Shown here one piece after another: positions 40,102 through 47,176 of a DNA stretch of 47,176 nucleotides. The stretch is taken from contig NZ_JRLB01000098.1 of assembly GCF_000764495.1 (NCBI RefSeq), positions 1 to 47,176 of the forward strand, written 5' to 3'. Below the pieces are notes generated by a model that saw only the letters and a list, made by a program, of their open reading frames with translations, searched no databases and had not been told where the DNA came from. Position numbers and translations under genes: made by a program. Origin of the DNA: Nitrincola sp. A-D6. Lineage in GTDB: Bacteria; Pseudomonadota; Gammaproteobacteria; Pseudomonadales; Balneatricaceae. Position 1 is the stretch's first letter, and every line of letters starts with the position of its first letter.

Positions 40102-40326
40102 ATGAATGCTAATGAGATCAAAACACTGGAAAAACAACTGCGGCGTGCACGACGTATTGCTGGCGAACAGGCCATGGAGCTGCACGACCTGGTGGAGGAC
40201 GGACTGCCAGCGGCCTATGCCAGACTACCGGCGCTTTCAGCCTCAACCTATGCCGCCTGTGAAGACTGGGACAAAGCAAGACAAGCCCTGGAGCAGGCCC
40301 AGCAAGCAGAGGAGAGCACGGCATGA
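40102..40326 (+). CDS. Small nif-linked helical protein (DUF683 / CCE_0567 family)
   Basis: The 74-residue protein is helical: NEIKTLEKQLRRARRIAGEQAMELHDLVEDGLPAAYARLPALSASTYAACEDWDKARQAL. It matches the small DUF683 proteins that sit between the NifX-associated gene and fdxB. Its stop overlaps the fdxB ATG by four bases. No enzymatic motif is visible. Confidence 0.88.
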   Translation: MNANEIKTLEKQLRRARRIAGEQAMELHDLVEDGLPAAYARLPALSASTYAACEDWDKARQALEQAQQAEESTA

Positions 40327-40613
40327 GCCCGATTACTGGTCTGACGCGAGGTGGCAGCGAATGGGTGCCCGAGTTTGTGGTGCATCTGAATGACGAAACC
40401 TGTATTGGTTGTGGTCGCTGCTACAAAGTCTGTCCCCGCGATGTGTTCACGCTGGAAGAGCGAGAACCCGATGATGACGATGATATGGATGACGTGGTCA
40501 GTGTCATGGTGATAGCCAATGCCGCTGACTGTATCGGCTGCGGCTCTTGCGCCCGGGTGTGCCCAAAAAAGTGTCACACCCATGAAGCCAGAGCCTGGGT
40601 GAGGGTTAGCTGA
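40323..40613 (+). CDS. fdxB: FdxB, nif-specific ferredoxin III
   Basis: The 96-residue protein has two [4Fe-4S] motifs: CIGCGRCYKVCP (about 27-38) and CIGCGSCARVCPKKC (about 79-93). They are separated by the acidic EREPDDDDDMDD linker typical of FdxB. It is the last gene of the nifENX operon and a candidate electron donor to cofactor synthesis or nitrogenase. Confidence 0.94.
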   Translation: MSPITGLTRGGSEWVPEFVVHLNDETCIGCGRCYKVCPRDVFTLEEREPDDDDDMDDVVSVMVIANAADCIGCGSCARVCPKKCHTHEARAWVRVS

Positions 40614-40615
40614 AG

Positions 40616-40660
40616 TAAGCGCAGTTTGCCACCGCCATTGAAACTGGTAAGCTGCGCTTA
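40616..40660 (+). terminator. Strong hairpin after fdxB, end of the nif cluster
   Basis: TAAGCGCAG (40616-40624) pairs with CTGCGCTTA (40652-40660), and an inner TTGCCA/TGGTAA stem follows after a one-base mismatch. It starts three bases after the fdxB stop. The following ATTATCAATCATTT is only moderately T-rich. Confidence 0.6.
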
Positions 40661-40689
40661 TTATCAATCATTTCAGGAGCCCTGTATCC

Positions 40690-41348
40690 ATGCTATCCAG
40701 TGTTGTCATCGAACCGAAAAAACCAGCCGATAGCTGTGTCATCTGGCTACATGGCCTGGGTGCCAATGGCCATGATTTTGAGCCTATTGTTCCAGAGCTT
40801 GGGCTGCCCGACAGTCTGGCCACCCGGTTTATCTTTCCCCATGCGCCGGAAATGCCTGTCACCATTAATGGTGGCATGGTGATGCCTGCCTGGTACGATA
40901 TTCTGGAAATGAATATTGATCGCAAGGTCGACAGCGAACAACTGATCAAATCAGCCCAGGACGTCGCCCAGTTGATAGAACAGCAGATGGCCGCTGGCAT
41001 AGCACCTGAGCGCATTCTAATTGCAGGTTTCTCACAGGGAGGCGCCGTGGCCTACCATGTCGCACTGAGCTTTCCGCACCGGCTTGCCGGTCTGCTGGCA
41101 TTGTCGACCTATTTTGCCACGCTGATCTGACACAACGCCACCCCGCTAACCAGGCGCTGCCCATTCTGATTATGCATGGTACCCATGATGATGTTGTTCC
41201 TGAGGCATTGGGGCAGAAGGCCCGTGACCTGCTGACTGAAGCCGGGTACCCGGTAGCCTACACCAGCTACAGAATGCAGCATGCTGTATGTCTGGAGCAG
41301 ATTCGTGAAATCGGCCATTGGTTGGCAGAGCGGCTGAAAGCAGACTAG
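40690..41348 (+). CDS. Carboxylesterase/phospholipase family alpha/beta hydrolase (one frame break near 41120)
   Basis: The restored product has about 219 residues. The oxyanion region WLHGLGANGHDFEPIVPELGL, the nucleophile elbow GFSQGGAVAYH (Ser near 115), the acid in GTHDDVVPEALG and the catalytic His in YRMQHAVCLEQI all fit the YpfH / carboxylesterase family. One base, probably C, is missing near 41120 (GCC-ACC-GCT). Repair runs to the TAG at 41346. It is outside the nif operon. Confidence 0.87.
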
Positions 41349-41438
41349 ACTGGAGAGATACACCGCAGGAACGATGGATAGGCTTGCGAAACATTTCACA
41401 CCTTTTGATTCATCACTGATCCCAAGGAGGTGTTCGCC

Positions 41439-42377
41439 GTGAAAACGCTTAAGCTTATTTGTTTAGCTCAACTGCTAATTTTCAGTATAGCTTTAGCAGC
41501 TGAAGAGCCTTTCCCGGCGCGCCCTTTGACCCTGCTGATCGGATTTGAACAGGGTGGATCCATGTCTACTCAAGGCAGTGTATTGGCTGAGGTGCTATCA
41601 GAACAACTTGGACAACCTGTCAACATACAGTACCGACCAGGTATCGGTGGCGGAGCAGCAGCGGCGATGTTGGCAACAAGCCAGGAGCAAGGTTATATGC
41701 TGCTGTTTACTCCTTCTATGCCGTTTACCAACTACCCATTAGATATGCGCGCATCATATGACTTAAACGACTTTGTCTATATTGGGGCTTTTTCGAAGGA
41801 TCAGTTGGCATTGGTTACCCGTGATACTAGCCCATTCAGCAACTGGAATGAGTTCCTTGAATATGCTCGCCAGAAAGAAGAGATTTTATTTGCATCTCAA
41901 ACTCTGACAGACAGAAGAATCATGAATCAGATCGCCAAGCAGGAAGGCTTCATTGCCCGGACAATACCTGTTACGGGCGGCAGCGCCATGGCCACCTTAG
42001 TGATGGCAGGTGATGTGGACATTGGATTCAGTGGCGGAAGCCACTCCAAGCTTGTTGATGCAGGCAATATGCGTCTGTTAGCAGGATTGGGAAATAATCG
42101 GCTTAAGTTTTATAACTCTGTGCCGACGCTGAAAGAGCTGGGTTATGATTTACAAATGTCCTCTGTTCGCATGCTGGTTGCACCTGCTACAACGCCACTT
42201 TCACAGCAACAGACCCTGAGTTCAGCACTGCATAAGGCTATCAGTGATCCACGTTTCATTTATGTCACTGAAGAAATTATTCATCAACCAGTTGATTATA
42301 TGGACACAGAATCACTCACACTGTTTCTTCAACAGCAGCAAGCCTTCTATCTTAGATTAACGGAACTCGAACCTTAA
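41439..42377 (+). CDS. TctC/Bug-type periplasmic solute-binding protein
   Basis: The protein has about 312 residues. A signal peptide (VKTLKLICLAQLLIFSIALAA) precedes the Bug-family core: FPARPLTLLIGFEQGGSMSTQGSVLAEVLSEQLGQPVNIQYRPGIGGGAAAAMLATSQ, then SGGSHSKLVDAGNMRLLAGLG. I prefer the GTG at 41439, with AAGGAGG eight bases upstream, over a GTG three codons earlier that would overlap this site. No TctA or TctB permease genes are next to it. Instead a GGDEF/EAL gene follows, so it may act as a ligand sensor rather than in transport. Confidence 0.82.
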   Translation: MKTLKLICLAQLLIFSIALAAEEPFPARPLTLLIGFEQGGSMSTQGSVLAEVLSEQLGQPVNIQYRPGIGGGAAAAMLATSQEQGYMLLFTPSMPFTNYPLDMRASYDLNDFVYIGAFSKDQLALVTRDTSPFSNWNEFLEYARQKEEILFASQTLTDRRIMNQIAKQEGFIARTIPVTGGSAMATLVMAGDVDIGFSGGSHSKLVDAGNMRLLAGLGNNRLKFYNSVPTLKELGYDLQMSSVRMLVAPATTPLSQQQTLSSALHKAISDPRFIYVTEEIIHQPVDYMDTESLTLFLQQQQAFYLRLTELEP

Positions 42378-42470
42378 CGTGACGTCACTCATTTTTTCTG
42401 CCTATAATAAAACCTTAAAACTCAGCAATAGCAAAGTGGAAAACCGGGTTATGCAGATCTTGGGTAGTAT

Positions 42471-45162
42471 ATGACGACAGTCAAACCATGGGCACTGACA
42501 TTCACAACCCGGATATCGCTAATCTTTGGTTTTCTTGGCCTTATGGCTCTGCTGGCAGCGAGTCTCTACTCTGCAAAATCAAGTGAAGCCCAGCTACAGA
42601 GTGAAATCAGCAATACACTTGAACAGCGTCACAGAACCATTCAAAGCCTGATTGAAAATCGCCTGGGCCTGTTAAATGCCTATCTAGACGTAGCCTCTTT
42701 CAATCGAGTGTTTACTACTTTGCTCACCGACGATCCAGGATTTGACTCAGTTACAGACGATATGATTTTACTGTTTCAGGATTCTGACCGTGGCGCACTT
42801 CTGGACCTTTTTTTTCTACTCAGTCCAGATGGCAGGCTGATTTTTGATGCAGGGATGCCACTCTACAGTGCAGATAAAATTATTACTGAAATGGACTCAC
42901 CAATTCTCTATACATCAGAGTGGAAAACAGTCGGCTCAAATAACCTGTCTATTATCCGATCCGTTCCCATATTTGACCCTTCTACCATCCAGCTGAGAGG
43001 ATACATGGTTACTGGACTGGCGATAGGGCAGAACCGCTATTTTATTCAACAGCTACTGAATATGGCTGACCTGGATGAAATCAGTATTCGGGACAGTCAA
43101 AATAATGTATTGATCCGCGCCAGCCGTATCAATCAATCAAATGAGAATGACTATTTAAACTCTGGTGAACAACATGAGGCCAAGGCATATTCACAAAGTC
43201 AGCCATTGATAATTGCTGGAGAGGAAAGCTCTTTTTCTATATCTTTAAGTCTCGCCTCGGAACGATTCACTCATCGCAGCGAACATTTCACTCGCTCATT
43301 TGTGTTGTTTGCTATTGGCTTCGTGGTTTTGCTGATTATTGCTGGTTGGCTGCTGCATATAAGCCATAACCGTGCAATCTCCCGATTACTTGAATTTATC
43401 ACGGCTACCCAACGGGGTATCAAGGGGAGTATTTTTCAAACCACTGGCATTGCTGAATACAATCAAGTTGGCGACGCCATGCAGTCAATGGTCAACGACC
43501 TTAACATTGCGGCAACCGTTTTTGAGTCAGGCGAAGGCATACTGGTAACAGATCACAATCGCATCATATTGAGAGTTAATCAGGCTTTTACGCGCATAAC
43601 TGGTTACCTACCCGACGAAGTCACTGGAAAGAGCTTAGATTGCGTTAAAATCAAGGATGAAAACACCTGCTTTAATCTGATCAACGAAACACTGGAAAAG
43701 CACAGTGTCTGGCAGGATGAAATATGGAGCCAGCGTAAAGGTGGTTATGGTTTCCTGCAGTGGACCAGTATTTCTGCGGTGATCAATGACTATGACGGTT
43801 CCATCATCAACTATGTGGTCACCTTGCTGGATGTAACAGAGCGTAAGGAAGCTGAAATACGCATACGCAGCTGGCGTTTTATGACCAGTTAACGCTGCTA
43901 CCAAACCGGCAACTTTTGATGGATCGCCTGGAGCATGCTTTAGAAAACAGTCACCGCCACAAGAGTGTCGGTGGTATTCTCTACCTTGATCTGGATGACT
44001 TTAAAACACTGAATGATACGCGTGGTCATCATACTGGTGATCTACTACTGAAACAGGTTGCTGAGCGCTTATCAGCGTGTGTGCGCCGTGCTGATACTGT
44101 GGCCCGCCTGGGGGTGACGAGTTTATTATTCTACTGGAAGAGCTGGGTGATGAGATGGAACCTGCGTCAGTGATGATTGACAATTTGTGTCAGAAATTAC
44201 TGCACTCTCTCTGCCAACCCTATCATTTTGAAAACCTTGAGCACTTTAGTACCCTGAGTATCGGTGCCACACTGTTTCGGGGCAAAGAAGAAAGCATCGA
44301 TGAGTTGTTTAAACAGGCTGACCTTGCCATGTACCAAGCCAAGGCCGCTGGCCGAAACACCTTCCGCTTCTTTGATCCAGCCATGCAAATTCGTGTTACT
44401 GAACATGCTACATTAGCCAGAGATATACGCCAGGGTATTCAACAGAATACGTTTTTCCTGGTATTTCAGCCGCAAATCAGTCACCAGGGGCAGGTCTCCG
44501 GTGCTGAAATACTGTTACGCTGGCAGCATCCGGAAAGAGGAATTGTTTCACCCGTAGAATTTATTCCGGTCGCAGAAGAAACCGGTCTGATCCTGCCCAT
44601 CGGACACTGGGTTCTCGAGCAAGCCTGTTTGCAGTTAGCCGAATGGGAAACCGACCCCAGAAGGCGTCACCTGGAGCTCGCCGTTAATATCAGCCCTAAG
44701 CAGTTCCAGCAAACTGACTTTGTCAGCCAGATACTCACCACGATTGAACTGACGCAGTGCAATCCACACAGATTGAAGCTGGAAATCACTGAAAGTATGC
44801 TCCTCGATGATATCGATGATACCATCAAAAAAATGGACTTGCTGAAAGCTAAGGGAATCAGTTTCTCACTGGACGACTTTGGTACCGGATATTCATCACT
44901 TTCCTATCTGAAGCGCCTGCCGCTGGATCAGCTAAAAATTGACAAGTCCTTTGTCAGTGACATGACACATGACAAGCATCACGCCGACATTGCTAAAACT
45001 ATTGTGTCTCTGGCACGCAGCCTCGATCTGGCCGTTATCGCTGAAGGGGTAGAAACCGAAGAACAACGTAACATGCTGGAAGGCTTTGGCTGTTTCTCCT
45101 ACCAGGGCTTTCTGTTTAGCCACCCCTTGACCTTGGAAGCCTTTACCCGGCAATTTTTATGA
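42471..45162 (+). CDS. Membrane PAS-GGDEF-EAL protein (c-di-GMP turnover; two frame breaks)
   Basis: The restored product has about 897 residues. It has a membrane helix (about 12-32), an extracytoplasmic sensor region (to about 275), a second helix (about 278-300), a PAS domain (about 345-465), GGDEF (about 480-640) and EAL (about 650-895). The GGDEF motif is intact once one G is restored in the run at 44110-44114 (RLGGDEF). Another base is lost near 43868. The EAL signature reads EILLRW, with DDFGTGYSSLSYLKRLPLDQLKIDKSFV present, so both activities are possible. It follows the TctC-like gene by 93 bases. Confidence 0.88.
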
Positions 45163-45623
45163 TTAACATCGTCCTTTACCAGCCAGAAATTCCTCCTAAT
45201 ACAGGTAATGTGATTCGTCTGGCGGCCAATACCGGCTGTTATCTGCATCTTATTGAACCACTCGGATTCTCCATGGAAGAGAAGTCCCTGCGTAGAGCGG
45301 GCCTGGACTATCATGAATACGCCCAGGTACAGGTCTGGCCAGACTTTGAAACCTTTTTGCAGCAAGTTCTGCCAATGCGCCTGTTTGCCTTATCCACCAA
45401 AGGCACAAAACGTTATACCCAAGCCAGCTTTGAGCCAGGCGACTATCTGTTATTTGGTCCGGAAACACGCGGCTTACCAGAAGAGTTACTGGCCAGCTTA
45501 GAATCAGACAACATCCTTCGACTACCCATGCACCCTAACAGCCGCAGTCTTAACTTGTCCAACAGCGTCGCGGTACTGGTGTATGAAGCCTTAAGACAAC
45601 AGGAATTTGACGGATTAGGCTAG
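45159..45623 (+). CDS. trmL: TrmL, tRNA (cytidine/uridine-34-2'-O)-methyltransferase
   Basis: The 154-residue SPOUT methyltransferase has the knot motifs IVLYQPEIPPNTGNVIRLAANTGCYLHLIEPLGF, LLFGPETRGLPEELL and LRLPMHPNSRSLNLSNSVAVLVYEALRQ. It should methylate the wobble nucleotide of tRNA-Leu isoacceptors. Its ATG overlaps the stop of the GGDEF/EAL gene by four bases, so the two are translated together. Confidence 0.95.
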   Translation: MINIVLYQPEIPPNTGNVIRLAANTGCYLHLIEPLGFSMEEKSLRRAGLDYHEYAQVQVWPDFETFLQQVLPMRLFALSTKGTKRYTQASFEPGDYLLFGPETRGLPEELLASLESDNILRLPMHPNSRSLNLSNSVAVLVYEALRQQEFDGLG

Positions 45624-45631
45624 CCTACGCA

Positions 45632-45645
45632 TGTCATTAATGACA
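45632..45645. promoter_or_regulatory. Perfect 14-bp palindrome TGTCATTAATGACA
   Basis: This fully symmetric sequence lies between trmL and the sigma-54 promoter at 45798. It is a candidate operator. A second palindrome, TAGGCTAGCCTA, overlaps the trmL stop at 45616-45627. Only the symmetry is seen; no binding protein is known. Confidence 0.4.
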
Positions 45646-45684
45646 GTGCAAACAACTAAAGGCGACATAAATGACAGGAAAAGT

Positions 45685-45699
45685 TGTATAATTGCAACA
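45685..45699. promoter_or_regulatory. Near-match to a NifA site (TGT-N9-ACA)
   Basis: TGT and ACA are spaced nine rather than ten bases apart, 98 bases upstream of the sigma-54 promoter at 45798. Single-base losses are frequent in this sequence, so a true N10 site is possible but unproven. Confidence 0.3.
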
Positions 45700-45797
45700 G
45701 CGATTTGATTCAAAGCGCCAGTCGCCCAACTTGGCAAGAAATATTATTACTTAAAAATCAATATAATTGAGCTACAAAAAGGCTTTATAAACAAAAC

Positions 45798-45813
45798 TGG
45801 CACCCATTTTGCT
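45798..45813 (+). promoter_or_regulatory. Sigma-54 promoter before the 41-aa membrane protein
   Basis: TGGCAC-N5-TTGCT is a full -24/-12 element with exact spacing, 45 bases upstream of the ATG at 45859. Confidence 0.8.
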
Positions 45814-45858
45814 CTATTAGAAGTTAAACGCAAACATCTTGCACTTCAGGAGCTACCT

Positions 45859-45984
45859 ATGAGCCATACCACTGATGAAGCCTATGAAACTTTCGGACTA
45901 ATACCTTCTATTCTGCTGATCGTTGCAGCCTTTCTAGTCGCCATTTTACCTTTAGCTTTCCAGATAGGCGTTTTGGTCGTTTAA
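45859..45984 (+). CDS. Small single-helix membrane protein (41 aa)
   Basis: The reading frame encodes 41 residues: a short charged N-terminus (MSHTTDEAYETFGL), then a hydrophobic helix of about 25 residues (IPSILLIVAAFLVAILPLAFQIGVLVV) to the end. AGGAG lies about seven bases before the ATG, a perfect sigma-54 promoter precedes it and a strong terminator follows at 46066-46097, so it looks like a complete one-gene unit. I do not recognise the family. Small proteins of this shape often tune oxidases or transporters, but nothing here shows a partner. Confidence 0.65.
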   Translation: MSHTTDEAYETFGLIPSILLIVAAFLVAILPLAFQIGVLVV

Positions 45985-46065
45985 CCCACCGATTATTTAG
46001 CTGCAGTTGCTGGCACCTCATCCGGCCAGACAAGCACCGATCTCACCCATCCCAAGTTATGCAGC

Positions 46066-46097
46066 AGCCTACTCAGTCACCTGAGTGGGCTTTTTTT
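46066..46097 (+). terminator. Rho-independent terminator
   Basis: An 11-bp stem (AGCCTACTCAG with CTGAGTGGGCT, one mismatch-like wobble) with a TCAC loop is followed by seven T. It ends the 41-aa gene transcript. Confidence 0.88.
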
Positions 46098-46221
46098 ATG
46101 TACAGGATGTACGGACAGAAAACTGCTCCTGCATTTTCTGCATAAGCGCCGTCCTTGGCGCGATATGCCGCGGGCGCATGGATGCGCAAGAGCGGCGCAT
46201 GTACAGGATGTACGGACAGAG
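46098..46221. repeat. Intergenic direct repeats
   Basis: Two 22-base copies of an ATGTACAGGATGTACGGACA unit lie at about 46098-46119 and 46199-46220, 101 bases apart, with a GC-rich segment between them that contains several GCGC/CGCG self-complementary stretches. This resembles intergenic repeat elements common in marine gammaproteobacteria. I see no gene here; the rest of the 323-base gap 45985-46307 holds the terminator and nothing else clear. Confidence 0.7.
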
Positions 46222-46307
46222 AGAATCAGCATCACTTCGGACTGAAATCTGGTAACGAATAAATTTAGGATACGGATATAAGAACACAAGGAGGGTACAT
46301 CAAAGGT

Positions 46308-46394
46308 TGGTGCAGATGGGGAGACTCGAACTCCCACGCCCGTGAAGGCACTAGCACCTGAAGCTAGCGTGTCTACCAATTCCACCACATCTGC
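46308..46394 (-). tRNA. tRNA-Leu (CAG), copy 2
   Basis: On the minus strand the 87-base gene starts GCAGATGTGG, has a D-arm AATTGGTAGACAC, an anticodon loop with CAG (GCTAG-CTTCAGG), a long variable arm typical of tRNA-Leu, the T-arm GAGTTCGAGTCTC and an encoded CCA end. It is identical to the copy at 46429-46515 and follows it by 34 bases, so both are probably on one transcript. Confidence 0.96.
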
Positions 46395-46428
46395 AAAATC
46401 ACTTTTAACTTGCTGCACCACTGGTAAA

Positions 46429-46515
46429 TGGTGCAGATGGGGAGACTCGAACTCCCACGCCCGTGAAGGCACTAGCACCTGAAGCTAGCGTGTCTACCAA
46501 TTCCACCACATCTGC
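46429..46515 (-). tRNA. tRNA-Leu (CAG), copy 1
   Basis: This 87-base gene is identical to the copy at 46308-46394, with anticodon CAG, a long variable arm and an encoded CCA. It is the first of the pair after the promoter at 46532-46560. Confidence 0.96.
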
Positions 46516-46531
46516 GTCAAAAGTGGGGCGC

Positions 46532-46560
46532 ATTATATCCACCCCTTGGAGGCTTGTGAA
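46532..46560 (-). promoter_or_regulatory. Sigma-70 promoter of the tRNA-Leu pair
   Basis: On the minus strand TTCACA and TATAAT are separated by exactly 17 bases and followed by a GC-rich discriminator (GCGCCCC), as is usual for growth-rate-controlled stable RNA genes. Confidence 0.85.
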
Positions 46561-46584
46561 GCCCCCTGGGTGAATAAAACTCAA

Positions 46585-47176
46585 TCAATTGTTTAGGCAG
46601 TCCGCCATCGCTGTACCTATCGAGCGTAAATACTCAACATAAGCGGTTTTAGAAGGCGTTATATCACGCGCCAGGGGGTCCAAAACGCCCTGACTAACAG
46701 ACATACCACGGGTAATAGATTCTACTATAGCACTGGTGAATTGTGGCTCACTGAAGACACAACTGGCTTTTGCATCCTGCAACTGCTGACGAATCTGGGC
46801 TAAATGGCGTGCGCCGGGCTGTCTGGCTGGGTCAACGGTAAAATACCCCAACTGATTCAGGCCATAGTGCTCAACAAAATGACTGTAAGCATCGTGGAAC
46901 ACAAAGAAGCCTTTATCCTGAACCGGTGCTAACAGGACTTTCAGCTCGCTATCCAATTGCTCAAGGGAAGCCTTAAACTCATCCAGATTAGCGCGTAGCG
47001 CGGCTTCGTGCTCAGGCATAACCTGGACCAGCGCTGCTGTCATTTTCACGGCAATGTCAGCGGCATTATGCGGATCAAGCCAGATATGCGTATCATGGTT
47101 ATGCTCATCATGTGCATCACTGTGTGTATCGGCTGGTGCATGCTCGTCATGCTCGTCATGCTGGTCGTGGTCGTGG
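46585..47176 (-). CDS. znuA: ZnuA-like zinc-binding protein, N-terminus cut by the window edge
   Basis: The visible 196 or so residues run in from the right edge. A His/Asp-rich loop (HDHDQHDEHDEH...HDEHNHDTH, about 30 residues) is followed by IWLDPHNAADIAVKM, FFVFHDAYSHFVEHYGLNQLGYFTVDPARQPGARHL, CVFSEPQFTSAIVE and a final ARDITPSKTAYVEYLRSIGTAMADCLNN. The metal-ligand histidines in WLDPHN and FHDAYSHF are present. It captures zinc in the periplasm for ZnuBC. Confidence 0.92.
   Translation of the reverse strand, partial: HDHDQHDEHDEHAPADTHSDAHDEHNHDTHIWLDPHNAADIAVKMTAALVQVMPEHEAALRANLDEFKASLEQLDSELKVLLAPVQDKGFFVFHDAYSHFVEHYGLNQLGYFTVDPARQPGARHLAQIRQQLQDAKASCVFSEPQFTSAIVESITRGMSVSQGVLDPLARDITPSKTAYVEYLRSIGTAMADCLNN

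Noticed and set aside
46077-46478. Minus-strand reading frame across the tRNA-Leu region
   Set aside because: It runs through two tRNA genes and a repeat, so it is an artefact frame with no protein signal.

Overview
This window is a nearly complete molybdenum nitrogen-fixation (nif) gene cluster of the Azotobacter / Pseudomonas stutzeri type. The host is a gammaproteobacterium, most likely a marine or Oceanospirillales-like relative. The genus cannot be fixed from the sequence. Three things point this way: the gene content and order (iscAnif-nifUSV-nifWZM, a nif-linked rnfABCDGEH operon, nifLA, nifB-fdxN-nifQ, nifHDKT-fdx-nifY, nifENX plus accessory genes and fdxB), the use of NifL with a NifA that lacks the cysteine-rich linker, and gammaproteobacterial housekeeping genes (trmL, znuA, tRNA-Leu) on the right flank.

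Layout. 0-3.7 kb is accessory DNA: an XRE/ImmA protein, a GNAT acetyltransferase, a monooxygenase-fold protein, a DUF3800 gene and a GFA gene. The last two share a 41-bp duplicated leader. 3.7-9.2 kb is the Fe-S and maturation operon iscAnif-nifU-nifS-nifV-nifW-nifZ-nifM. 9.2-14.6 kb, on the minus strand, is rnfA-B-C-D-G-E-H, a membrane complex that drives ferredoxin reduction. 14.8-20.5 kb is nifL-nifA, then nifB-fdxN-nifQ. 20.5-23.2 kb, minus strand, is a molybdate transporter modABC with its own sigma-54 promoter and NifA site. 23.3-27.2 kb is a block of non-nif genes (thioesterase, GST, LysR, HigBA-like toxin-antitoxin, arsenite/bile-acid family transporter) that interrupts the cluster. 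27.3-28.6 kb, minus strand, is a SIR2-like protein plus hemerythrin operon divergent from nifH, with its own sigma-54 promoter. 28.8-35.6 kb is nifHDKT, a ferredoxin, nifY and two uncharacterised genes. 35.6-40.7 kb is nifE-N-X, an RseC-like gene, the NifX-associated gene, a DUF683 gene and fdxB. 40.7-47.2 kb is flanking genome: carboxylesterase, TctC-like receptor, GGDEF/EAL protein, trmL, a sigma-54-preceded 41-aa membrane protein, tandem tRNA-Leu(CAG) and the 3' part of znuA.

How it works together. NifL-NifA with sigma-54 should drive eight recognisable promoters, most with TGT-N10-ACA activator sites. NifU/NifS/IscA supply Fe-S clusters. NifV makes homocitrate, NifB makes the FeMo-co core, and NifQ and ModABC supply molybdenum. 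NifEN/NifX/NifY handle the cofactor and NifM matures NifH. Rnf and three ferredoxins would deliver electrons, since no nifF or nifJ is present in the window.

Caveat. Sixteen genes are broken by 21 single-base losses, nearly all in short G or C runs. Each reading frame is restored exactly by one added base and is otherwise intact, so these look like sequencing or assembly deletions rather than pseudogenes. Composite coordinates are given for those genes.

Most interesting points: NifA sites arranged as perfect inverted pairs before iscAnif and nifB, the SIR2-like/hemerythrin pair in the nif regulon, a sigma-54 promoter before a tiny membrane protein outside the cluster, and an RseC-like protein that may serve the nif-specific Rnf complex.
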